This document shows, piece by piece, positions 22,880-33,143 of a stretch of 64,000 nt of DNA. Under the pieces are notes generated by a model. That model was not told the origin of the DNA, made no database searches, and saw only the letters and a program-made list of their open reading frames with translations. The stretch spans positions 36,094,501 to 36,158,500 of the forward strand of contig NC_091245.1 of assembly GCF_042477335.2 (NCBI RefSeq). Reading direction: 5' to 3'. Positions within the stretch are counted from its first letter, which is position 1, and each line of letters begins with the position of its first letter. This stretch comes from Ovis canadensis (Eukaryota; Chordata; Mammalia; Artiodactyla; Bovidae). The translations under genes and the position numbers were made by a program.

Positions 22880-22985
22880 CTGGTTACAGTGGAAAATTGC
22901 TTGGTCCTTTGTTTCTTCATTTGTAAATGAGGGGCTGAACAAGATATTTCTGAGGTCCTTTTCAGCCTCCATGTTGTATGAATCA
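22880..22985 (+). repeat. MIR fragment (sense)
   Basis: 'gtttcttcatttgtaaatga', 'ggggctgaacaagatattt' and 'tgaggtccttttcagcctcc' match the sense MIR 3' half. Confidence 0.6.
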
Positions 22986-23293
22986 CTTTCCTCAACTACT
23001 TTCTTTACCTTTGACCTCTATTTTCATAATTCAAAAAGGGTCAAATGAACTTCAATTTGCTTACCAACAATGAACAGTGCTCTCTTTCTTTCCATTTCTA
23101 GTTATTTTTTAAAATAGAAAACGATGTGTTGTTGCTTTTACCTTTAAGTCGTAATATATTTTTTCCATCATTCCCCTTGATCTCAGCCTCCTCTCCTATT
23201 AGGAGGAAAACAGGTTGTTCCTAAAAAATGAATCACTTTAGAAGTGTTCTGTAAGGAAAATTTAAAGAAAGGTAAATCTTTTTTTTTTTAATA

Positions 23294-23488
23294 GGAGCCT
23301 CTGCACTACGAAACCATACAGAATGCAGATTTCCACTAACTGTGGATTTGCCATTCTCTAGGAATTTTCTTCCTCATTACAGTTCAATATAACTAAGGGG
23401 AAAAAAAAATGAAAGGCAGGCAAATTTTTTTCAGGGAGGAGATGTGTAAGTTGCATTATCTCTCAGCTCCCATACTGGAAAGGGGAAA
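23294..23488. repeat. Local direct duplication, copy B
   Basis: Direct repeat of 22527-22730, offset by 767 bp: 'ggagcctctgcactacgaaa' through 'tctcagctcccatactgga'. Differences include small deletions and an A-rich expansion (23401-23409). The sequence between the copies is unrelated and holds a MIR. Confidence 0.85.
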
Positions 23489-25414
23489 TAATTAGATGCT
23501 ATCTGTGTGCCTTCCTTATTATAAAAGTATTAAATGAAGCCTTGTGAAAAAGGAAAGGAACAAAAAGAAAGGTAGTAAAGATGAGAGTCTCTGGAAAACT
23601 CATTGAATGGATGGAAAAAGAATCAGAAATTTGGAAGAGAAAAATAAAACCCTATGAAAAGTCTATTGGGGTTGTTTTATTAAATCTAGAGAAATATTTA
23701 ATTTTCTGCATGTCACAAACATCATCATTCAAAAAACCCCTCATAATTAAAGAGCAGACTATTTCATTTTACTTTTTAATAACAGCTTTATTGAGATATA
23801 ATTCACATACCATAAAATTCAACCTTTTTAAAATATAAAATTCAATGGTATTTTAGTATGTAAAACCATCATCACTATTGAATTTTAGAACATTTTCATC
23901 ATGCTCAAAAGAAATCCTGTATCTGTTAGCAGTCACTGCCCACCCACCTCCTTCCCATCATCAGCCCTTAATCTACTTTCTACATCTATGAATTTGCCCA
24001 CTGTAGATACTTTATATAGATGATATCTAGCTTTAGTTTGGGGCTCTCGTTTTTATTTCACTATTCTATATGTCTAAGTACAGTAATATACTATCTTGAT
24101 TATTGTAGCTTTATAGTAAGTTTTGAAATCAGGAAATGTGAGTCCTCTTAATTTTAGTATTTAAAAAAATATTTTGGATATTCTGGGTCTCTTGCATTTC
24201 TATATGAATTTTAGGATCAGCCTCTCAATATCTTCAGAAAAGTCAGTTGGGATTTTGATAGAAATTGTACAGCATCTGCATATCAATTGTTTTCTAATTT
24301 GTGAACAAGAGATATCTTTTTTGTTTAGGTTTTATTTAATTTCTCTCAAAAACATTTTGTAGTTTTAAGTGTACATGACTTGCACCTCTTTGGTTAATTT
24401 TATTCCTAGGCATTTAATTCTTTGTGATTCCATCATAAATGAAGTTGTTTCTTTAATCTCATTTTCAGATTGTTCATTAGCAGTGCTTAGAAAAACAATG
24501 AATTTTTTGGTATTAACCCTGTATCTTTCAGGATTTATCACTTCTAGTAGTTTTCTTGTGAATTTCTAAAAAATTTCTCTATAAAAGAATTACAAATAGC
24601 TTTACTTTTTCCTTTCCACTCTGGATGCATTTTTTCCTTGCCTAATTGCTGCAGCTAGTGGCTTAGTACAATGCAGAATAAAAAGTGAACAACATTATAT
24701 TGTTCCTAATTGTAGGGAAATTTTCAGTCTTTTATACCATGTTAGGTCAGTGTTTCATAGGTGACCTTAATCAAGTTGAAGAAGTCCCCTTCTATTATTG
24801 ATATGTTGATTGACTTTCATCTTAAAAGAGTGTCAAATATCCCATGTGTACTTGTGAAAAATGTGTTTTACCATTGTTAGTTGAAGGGAAATTTAGGTGC
24901 TTATTAGATCTTATTGATTTATAATTTGTACCTTGTTGATCTTCTACCTAGATCTACTATTATTGAAAGTGAAAGACTGCATTCTCTTATTTCTATAGCT
25001 GAATTGTCTGTCTCTCACTTCTATTATGTCACTTTTTGTTTTATGTATTTTGAGGCTCTGTCATTAGGTGCATCTTATTTAAAACTTGTTTTATTTCCTT
25101 GATAGATTGAACTTATTACTATAAATCATCCTTTAAAACTAGAATAACAATTTTGTCATAAATTTCTTTTTGTCTGATGCCAGGGCCCAGCCCCAGTGGA
25201 TCCAGGGAATTCGAAGGTGGGGACGGCGTCGGCGTCTTTGGAAGAATACATATTTAATTACAGATATATAGAGAGATTAGAAACAGATAGTGTAGTAGGA
25301 GATAGTGTAGTGGAGAAAAGGAGGCTGAATCCAGATGGGAATTCAGCCAGAGAAACGGGAGCAAGAAAGAAGCGACATGCGGGAATCAGTCTTTCCAGAA
25401 ACTGATCCATTTTC

Positions 25415-25440
25415 TTTATTTTTAGGTTTGCTTTTATATA
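25415..25440 (-). promoter_or_regulatory. Putative LTR TATA box and poly(A) signal
   Basis: The minus strand carries tatataaaag at 25440-25431 and aataaa at 25420-25415, about 10 bp apart. In an LTR this pairing marks the U3/R boundary region. Whether it is active is unknown; the call rests on motif position only. Confidence 0.55.
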
Positions 25441-25706
25441 TATTTTGTTACACATAGGGATGAATACAGAGTCACGTGGGGGTTAGCAGTCCTGACCTTT
25501 ATCAAAATCAGGTGCTTCACATAAAAAGATCTTAGGGATTTTATGATCCTTTCTTTCTGATAACCAAAAAACTTATTTTTTCCAAGGGTGTTTTTTCTTA
25601 AACCAGGCACCACCCTCCAAATAAAGTTACATTCCTATAGGGTGAGGGTGTAGTGAGTTACAATCAAGAAAGGAATTTATTTAACCCAAGGTTAACATGA
25701 TTAATC

Positions 25707-25770
25707 TTAAAGGCTAATACTTATTTCTCCTATATGCTTAAAGGTTAATACTTATTTCTCTTATATGTTA
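25707..25770. repeat. Tandem pair in LTR U3
   Basis: Two adjacent copies of a unit of about 31-33 bp contain 'taatacttatttctcctata' and 'taatacttatttctcttata'. They lie within the U3 part of the solo LTR. Confidence 0.75.
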
Positions 25771-25914
25771 GTTATATTCTTTATAAGGGCAGGGAACATG
25801 GAGATTTAGCAGCAAACATCAGCCCAACAAATGAAAATCCTTTCACCAATGCTCCCCTTAAGATCTATTTAGTCTTAAGATAGTGATAAAGTTACATTTT
25901 TACATAGCAAGGAC

Positions 25915-25974
25915 ACAGTGATTTATAACAAAGCACGGTGATTTATAACAAAGCACAGTGATCTATTACAAAAG
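25915..25974. repeat. Three 20-bp tandem repeats in LTR U3
   Basis: Three head-to-tail units, acagtgatttataacaaagc and two variants, occupy 25915-25934, 25935-25954 and 25955-25974. Repeated short units in U3 often form enhancers in retroviral LTRs; that role is inference here. Confidence 0.85.
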
Positions 25975-26094
25975 AGAAAATTCATTAACTCAAAAAGTCT
26001 AGTATTGCTAACCTTAAAAACTACTATATTTCCTTTTCTATATTCCAAATACATTGATTAATATATTCCCATGTGTCTAAGGATACGGAGGCCT

Positions 26095-26460
26095 GGCGGC
26101 AATCATTGACTCAACAAGAAGAAAAAGCCCTATGCTAATTAAGACTTTCAAAATACTCCAAAACTCTCTGTGCTGTTGAGAGGTAGTAAACAATCATGTG
26201 CACAGTGGCAGGAGTATGGATAATCCTGTCACACAAGCTAGTCTGTCAGCAGAGAGGTTTGACCTGAGACATCCTTGTCCCACCCAGAGCAGGGAATTAG
26301 CAGCAATTATTGACACAACAAATGAAAAACCCTTCACCAATATAATTCCTAACCAACACACTATACTAATAATTTCTAACTCCCCAAAAGAATTTGCCTT
26401 TAGTAAGTCTAAAACATCTCGTGCCTCTCAGGTTGGGAGGATGTAAACAATCACATGTGG
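26095..26460. repeat. Diverged internal duplication in LTR U3
   Basis: A segment at about 26095-26215 ('cggcaatcattgactcaaca' and later 'gtaaacaatcatgtg') reappears at about 26299-26455 ('cagcaattattgacacaaca' and 'gtaaacaatcacatgtg'). A third relative of the first part lies at about 25808-25855. This suggests the large U3 grew by duplication. Confidence 0.65.
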
Positions 26461-27106
26461 CCGGACGAACCTATACAGGTGGGCTAGATAACCTTCAGAG
26501 GAGTCCGTAAGCTGAAACACTCGGCACTCCCAAGAATTTTTATTGCCTTGGAGCTGCACGTTTATTCCTTCTCCTAGAGAAACGGTTATGGGGGAGAGCC
26601 CCCCGTAAAGTCAGAGGTATAGGTGAGAGCATAAAACAGACTCTGGTTTTGGGGTTAGATGCTCAGGAACAGGGGTTTTCCTGAGGCTTGATCACGCCTT
26701 TGCGTATGCCAAGCCTCCTTCCTCATGACCTTTGCCCTGGGCGGAGTTCCTCACGCTGGCCCCTGGCAGTCTGATCTAGTTTAACCACTCCATATCTGTC
26801 ACTATTTGCATGGCATATACTTTTCCATTCTTTTACCTTCACCCTATTTGTGTCTTTGAATCTAAAACGAGTCTCTTTAAAGGGTGTCTTTGGAGAAAAA
26901 ATGTATAGTTATATCATAATTTTTCCGTCTCATCAAGCTCTATATTTTATTTTCATTTGGCATTTTTACATGTGTTATATTTTTTGTTCCTCCTCTGTTT
27001 CTCCATTACTGTCTCCTTTTGCATTAAATACATGCTTACACCAGTCGATTCCCATGCCAATACCTTTCCTCTATATTTTTTAGTTTATTATTAGTTGCCC
27101 TTGAGA

Positions 27107-27309
27107 ACAGGAAAAGACCCTGATGCTGGGAAAGATTGAGGGCAGGAGGAGAAGGGAAGGACAGAGGATGAGATGGTTGGATGGAGTCACCGACTTGATG
27201 GACATGAGTTTGAGCAAGCTCTGGGAGTTGGTGATGGGCAGGGAAATGTGGTGTGCTGCAGTCCATGGGGCTGTAAAGAGTTGGACATGACTGAGCAACT
27301 GAACTGAAC
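27107..27309 (+). mobile_element. BovB LINE 3' fragment
   Basis: Sense BovB 3' end of about 200 bp, containing 'gaccctgatgctgggaaaga' and the 'gactgagcaactgaactgaact' type tail. Perfect 11-bp TSD tgcccttgaga at 27096-27106 and 27310-27320, inside the old L1. Confidence 0.94.
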
Positions 27310-27735
27310 TGCCCTTGAGATTATAATTTACATCTTCACTTAAAACAATCAGTTCAGATTATTACTAATTTCAATAGGATACAAAAAATTTGCTCCACTC
27401 TATCACCCTCTTCCTTTGTTCTTTCTTATACAAATTACATATTTATACATTTTAAGACTATCAACACAGGTTTACAATTATTTTTTTGTTATTGCCTTTT
27501 ATTTTAGAGTACAGAAAAGACAAACAAAAACAATTATGCTATTTTACAATGATCTCTTGTCTTCCCATGGCTTCAAGTTACTGTGTATTATTCATTCATT
27601 TCAGTCTAATGATTATTTGCCTTCTCCGATATATATATCTTGTAGAGCAAGTATATTAGTGATGAATTCTCTCCACTTTTATTTCTTTGGGAATATGCTA
27701 ATATCTCTATTTTTGAAGCATAGTTTTATTTAATA

Positions 27736-28012
27736 AAGATGACAATGGCAACCCACTCCAGTACTCTTGCCTGGAAAATCCCATAGATAGAGGAGCTTGG
27801 TAGGCTCCAGTCAATGGGGTCGCTAAGAGTCGGACAGGACTGAGCGACTTCACTTTCACTTTTCACTTTCATGCATTGGAGAAGGAAATGGCAACCCACT
27901 CCAGTGTTCTTGCCTGGAGAATCCCAGAGACGATGGAGCCTGGTTGGCTGCCACCTATGGGGTTGTACAGACTCGGACACGACTGAAGAGACTTAGCAGC
28001 AGGAGCAGCAGC
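27736..28012 (+). repeat. Bov-A2 dimeric SINE
   Basis: Two BovA monomers with the TTTCACTTTTCACTTTCA-type linker and a (CAG)n-like tail. Perfect 11-bp TSD tttatttaata at 27725-27735 and 28013-28023. It is inserted in the old L1. Confidence 0.95.
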
Positions 28013-28540
28013 TTTATTTAATATTGAATTTTTGGTTAACAAAGTATATCAAATGTGTCATCTTCCTGCTTTCTGTACTTCATGATTTCTGATGAGATAT
28101 CAGTTGTTAATGTTGAAGATCTCTTACTCATGATAAGTTGCTTTTCCCTTGCTGACTTCAAGATTCTCTTTGTTTTGTCTCTTAACAGCTTGACTATGAT
28201 GTATCTGGGTATGCATCTCTTTTAATTTACTGTGTTTGGAATTAATTGAGCTTCTTGAATGTTCAGAATAATGTTTTTCATCAAATCTGGGACATTTGGG
28301 GCCACTTTTTTTTCAAAAAAGTATTCTTTATGCCTTTATTCTCTCCTTTCCTCTGGGACTCTTACTACATGTTTCTTGTTATGCTTGACGGTATCCCAGT
28401 CTCTGAAGCTCTGTTAATTATTCTTTATTGATGATTCTTTCTTCTATCACTCATATTGGATAAGCTCTGTTGACTTAATTCACTGGTTCTTTTGTCTGCT
28501 CACTCAAGTCTGCTGTTGGTCTCCATTAATGAATTTTTAT

Positions 28541-29533
28541 TAAAAAAATTTTTTTAGGTTAGGAATATGTTTTTATTGAAGTATGCTTTTTTCTTTTTTA
28601 TTATATAAATTTATTTATTTTAATTGGAGGTTAATTACTTTACAATATTGTATTGGTTTGATTTACAACATGTTCATTTCTTATGAAAAGCAAAGTAATT
28701 CATTTATACATATACACATATTCTTTCCAATTATGGTTTATTATAAGATACCAAATATAGTCCCTTATGCTATACAGTAGGAACTTGATGATCCTTTTTA
28801 TATATGGTAGTTTGTATCTGCTAACCCCAAACACCTGATTTATCTCTCCTCCACCCTTTGATGACCATAAGTTTGTTTTTTTTTCCTCTATGTCTGTGAG
28901 TCTGTTTTTATTTCATAAATGAGCTCATTTGTGTCATATTTTAGTTTCCACTTGTAAGTGAAACCTTATGGTATTTGTCTTTCTCTTTCTGACTTACTTC
29001 ACGTTGTATGATAATCTCTAAGTCCATCCATGTTGCTGCAAATGGCTTTATTTAATTTCCTTTTTATGGCTGAGTTGTATTCCACTGTGTATGTATACTC
29101 TGTCTTCCTTATCCATTCATCTGTCAATGGACCATTAGGTTGCTTGCATGTCTTGACTCTTGTAAATAGTGCTGCTAGGAACACTGGAGTACATGTTCCT
29201 TTCAAATAGAGTTTTCTCTGGATATATACCCCAGAGTAGGATTGCAGAGTCATATGACGACTCTATATTTGGTTTTTTAAAGGAACCTTCATACTGCTCT
29301 CCATAGTGGCTTCACCAATTTACATTCCCCCCAGTAGTGTGGGAGGGTTCCCTTTTCTCCACATCCTCTCCAGCATTTGCTATTTGTAGAATTTTTGATG
29401 ATAGTGTGAGGTGGTGCCTCATTGTATTTTCGCTTTGTATTTCTCTAATTAATTTTTAATTTTAATTAATAAATTTTCAATTTCAATATTTCTTTCCTTT
29501 TTATGTGTGTGTTTCACATTGCCTCTTTGTTCA
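28541..29533 (-). repeat. L1_Art-like 3' portion (antisense)
   Basis: Antisense 3' UTR and ORF2 end: 'atgctatacagtaggaactt', 'tcataaatgagctcatttgtg', 'ttatggctgagttgtattcc', 'ctgctctccatagtggcttc', 'ccacatcctctccagcattt'. It abuts the RPL4 retrocopy, which has the same orientation, with apparent shared sequence at the junction near 29533-29541. Frames are broken. Confidence 0.82.
28588..28660 (-). repeat. Short L1_BT 3' tail nested in L1_Art
   Basis: A T-rich start, 'aaatttatttattttaattgg' and 'acaatattgtattgg' form the antisense end of a younger ruminant L1. It splits the older L1 3' UTR between 'ttattgaagtatg' and 'tttgatttacaac'. Confidence 0.65.
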
Positions 29534-30860
29534 GGTCTTCATTCAAAATTAGCTGTCCAAAATGATTTGGCGTTTATGGAATAAACAAATTTCAGTTTAT
29601 GCAGCAGCCTTCTTTTCCTCTGAGGTGGGTTTCTTTTCTGTGGGCTTCTTTTCAGCTGCTGGTTTCTTGGTCCCTGCAGCCTTTTTTCCCACCACAGGCT
29701 TCTTCAGCTTCTTATCGCCAACAGCCTTCTTTTCTTTGTTTCCCACCACAGGCTTCTTGCCCGGAATCCCCTTCTCATCTGATTTGGCTTCTAGTGCTGC
29801 TGCTGCCTTATCCATGCGGATTTTGTGGTTCTTGGCTTGTCGAAGAGTGGTGTTCCCACACATGGTCTTTGCGTATGGGTTAAGCTTCAACATGATTCTC
29901 GGGTTTTTCAGTGGATTCTTCTTCAGGACTCTGCGATGAATCGTCTTACATGGTGCTTGGAGTGCTCTTTGGGTTTCTGGGCTTTTCAAGATTCTGCTGA
30001 GGTCTGTATTGAGCATCTTGTACATGGGGAGGTTGCAGTTACTCTTGAGGGAGGCTGCTTTACACCAAGTGCCATACAGCTCATCTAACTTTCAGAAAGC
30101 ACTTTCAGTCCAAATGCAGAAACGTCCCACATGACCACTAGGAGCAAGTTTCAAAATGTTCAGCTTGCTTACGTTAAGCATGGTAGTTCCAGGGATGTTT
30201 CTGAAGGCCTTGATGATGCCATTGTCCTCATTATAGATGACGCAGGGTTCCCTGTGCTGGATATGGAGATAGTTTCTCATTTTCCCTTTGCTAGCTCTCA
30301 TTCGCTGAGAGGTGTAGACATTTTTGGTATCATTCCAGGCCTTACGTTTCTTCAGAAGCAAAACAGCCTCCTTGGTCTTACTGTAGCCTTCAACTTTATC
30401 TTCAACCACCAAAGGAAGTTCAGGAACTTCCTCTATACGATGACCTTTAGACACGACCAGTGCTGGTAAGGCTGAGGCAGCCAGTGCAGAGCAGATGGCG
30501 TATCGCTTCTGCGTTGTATTCACTCTGCGGTGCCAACGTCGCCAGGTCTTGGTTGGTGCAAACATGTGGCCCCCACGACACATATTTCCAAAACCACCCT
30601 GGCCAGAATGGTGAGTCCCGCTACCTCGAACTCTGGGAATTAGAGCCACAGCTCTGCCAGTACCCCAAGACTCAGCACTGGTTTGACGATCTGCTAATTC
30701 ACTGACAGCATAGGGCTGTTTGTTGTTTTTGTGCAAGTTGATGTGAACAAAGTTAACAGTATCTAGTCAAATGAGAGCCTTGAACACAGCAGGCAAAGTG
30801 ACATTTTTGCCAGATGACTTCCCCTTTCAGAGTACACTGATATCAGTGGACGAGCACATG
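29533..30860 (-). pseudogene. RPL4: Processed pseudogene of ribosomal protein L4 (uL4)
   Basis: Intronless, nearly full-length copy of the mRNA for the 60S subunit protein uL4. The minus-strand frame 30736-30095 reads through the conserved core ([57 protein letters not shown]) to [13 protein letters not shown] at 30094-30092 replaces an expected Arg codon. After 22 more in-frame codons, 30025-29597 encodes the Lys/Ala/Pro-rich C-terminal tail ([24 protein letters not shown]). A second in-frame TGA at 30769-30767 also sits at an Arg codon, and an apparent one-base deletion lies near 30819-30828. Both TGAs fit CGA-to-TGA CpG decay. The degraded start region is near 30851-30860, and 3' UTR runs to about 29533. 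There is no poly(A) tract at its 3' end; an L1 fragment follows directly. Confidence 0.96.
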
Positions 30861-32204
30861 GAAGGGAGAGAAGAAGGCCAGGCTCCTCTCAACCTGGTGG
30901 CTCCCACAGGAAAAGCCAATTCCAATATTTCTATTGGATTCTTTTTTAAAAATAATTTCTATCTCTTTAATAATAGTCTGCTTGGTTACATATGATTCTC
31001 ACACCTTATCCTTTAATGCATTAGACATGATTTTCTTTGATTCTTTGAATATATTTAAAGTACCTGACTTAAAAATCTTTATGTCCAATGTCTGGACTTT
31101 TCCAGAGATAATTTCCATTGACTGCATTTTTCCCTTTATACATGGGCCAAATTTTCCCATTTCTTTGCATGTTTTACACTTTTTTTTTTGAAACTGAATA
31201 TTTTAAGTTCTATAATGTGGCAACTCTGGAAAAGATTTCCTCTTCTTCCTTTCTTTTTGCTCTGTTTTCTGTTTTATTGCTGCTGCTGTTTATTTGTTTA
31301 GTGACTTTCCTGGTCTAATTCTGTAAACTTAATATGCTTTTTCATGTATGGTTACTGATTTTTCTTTTTGGTTAGATCAATAGTCAGCTAATTATTAAAC
31401 AGATTTCCTTAATACATGAAATTGACAAGTATCCCAGCCTTCACCTAGGGGCTCTGTATGTGATAGGACATTCCTTTTAAGTATCTGGCAGGAAATTTAT
31501 AACTCTGTTTTAGGTTTCCTGATTTGCTTATACAAAACTTCAAAGTCAATTAGAGGTGATAGATTAGACCTTCTGTGGTCTTTTCTGAGCTTGTAAGCTT
31601 CTGAACTCCCAGGAATATATCAGGGCTTTTCAAAGTACTCGTTGGAGATATCCATCAGCATTTTTTTCTATAATTTGTCAGTCTATTGTTAGTCACAACG
31701 GGTGCTACCAACACAGACAGCTGAACTGCTAAGCAATTACCACTGATTATTTTTTTGACAAACATCCTTGAGCTAGGTCTGTTAATACAGAGTAAGCTCT
31801 GAATTAGGTAAAATAAAAAACAAACTCTGAGAGTGCAGCCTTTCAGGAGTTGTCAGAGTAAGCCAAATAATAATTTCCTGGATATGTCTTTTTAGGAGTT
31901 CTCTGACTACCATTGGCTCCTCGGTACTACTTTTCACAGCCACTCATGTTGCAATGCTGTTGGTTTTCAAGACTATTATGGAGCTGAGGAGCTAGGGTTG
32001 AAACAGGGAAAGTAAAAGCACCATAAAGCTTGCTGTTCTTCCTATAATTCTGTCATTTTCTTGAAATAACACTCATCATATTGTTAATTTCCAGAGTGCT
32101 GAAAAACTTACTTTTGATCACTTTTACTAGTGTCATTATTGCTTATTTAAGAACCATATGTTTGGAGATCTTTATTCACCCATTCTAAGGGTACTACTTT
32201 ATTT

Positions 32205-33143
32205 CACTTCAGTTTGGTTCAGTCACTCAGCTGTGCCCAACTCTTACACCAGGATACCCTGTCCATCACCAACTCCTGGAGTTTGCTCAAACTCATGTCC
32301 ATCGAGTCAGTGATGCTTGACTCGACCATCTCATCCAACCATCTCATCCTCTGTCATCCCCTTATCTACCTGCCCTCAATCTTTCCGAGCATCAGGGTCT
32401 TTTCAAATGAGTTAGTTTTTCATATCAGGTGGCCAAAGTATTGGAGCTTCAGCTTCAGCATCAGTCCTTCCAATAAATATTCAGGACTGGTATCCTTTAA
32501 GATTGACTGGTTTGATCTCTTTGCAGTTTAAGGGACTCTCAAGAGTCTTCTCCAACACCGCAGTTCAGAAGCATCAATTCTTCAGTGCTCAACCTTCTTT
32601 ATGGCCCAATTCTCTCATTCATACATGACTACTGGAAAAACCATGGCTTTGACTATTGGAAAAACCATAGCTTTGACTATATGGATCTTTGTTGGCAAAG
32701 TAATGTCTCTGCTTTTTAATATGTTGTCTAGATTTGTCATAGCTTTTCTTCCAAGGAGCAAGGGTCTTTTAATTTTACAGTGGCAGTCATCAACTGCAGT
32801 GATTTTGGAGCCCAATAAAAGAATATCTGTCATTGTTTCTCCATCTATTTGCCATGAAGTGATGGGACCAGTTGCCATGATCTTTGTTTTTTGAATGTTG
32901 AGTTTTAAGCCAGCTTTTTCACCATCCTCTTTCACTTTCATCAGAGGCTCTTCAGTTCCTCTTTATTTTCTGCCAAAAGAGTGATGTCATCTGCATGTCT
33001 GAGGTTACTGATATTTCTCCTGGGAATCTTGATTCCAGGTTGTGCTTCATCCAGACTGGCATTTCCTGTGAGTACTCTGCATATAAGTCAAATAAGCAGG
33101 GTGGCAATATACAGCCTTGACATACTCCTTTCCCAATTTGGAA
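32205..33143 (-). mobile_element. BovB LINE fragment
   Basis: Antisense BovB of about 0.94 kb: tail 'ttggttcagtcactcagctg', C-terminal coding region on the minus strand (ESVMLDSTI is a frame shadow; the true strand reads GLKLNIQKTKIMATGPITSW at 32941-32870), and RT-end sequence to about 33143. An internal duplication at 32629-32677 repeats 'ttggaaaaaccatagctttgac'-type sequence. No clean TSD. Inactive. Confidence 0.9.

Larger units (their letters stand above)
25178..26768 (-). mobile_element. Solo LTR, ERVK (class II)-like, 1,591 bp
   Basis: Bounded by inverted ends tgccaggg and ccctggca, and by a perfect 6-bp TSD, gtctga, at 25172-25177 and 26769-26774; 6 bp is usual for class II betaretrovirus-like ERVs. 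On the minus strand a TATA box (tatataaaag, 25431-25440) is followed closely by AATAAA (25415-25420), as in betaretroviral LTRs with a short R. U3 would span about 26768-25440 and U5 about 25395-25178. No gag, pol or env lies beside it, so it is a recombined solo LTR. Confidence 0.9.

Noticed and set aside
25196..25405. 69-codon frame near the end of the LTR as a viral accessory protein
   Set aside because: It lies in the U5-side sequence on the strand opposite to the inferred LTR orientation and has no known viral domain.
29562..30469. Plus-strand frames of 94-125 codons across the RPL4 region
   Set aside because: They are antisense shadows of the RPL4 pseudogene; the repetitive Phe/Ser/Pro composition reflects the reversed Lys/Ala-rich tail.
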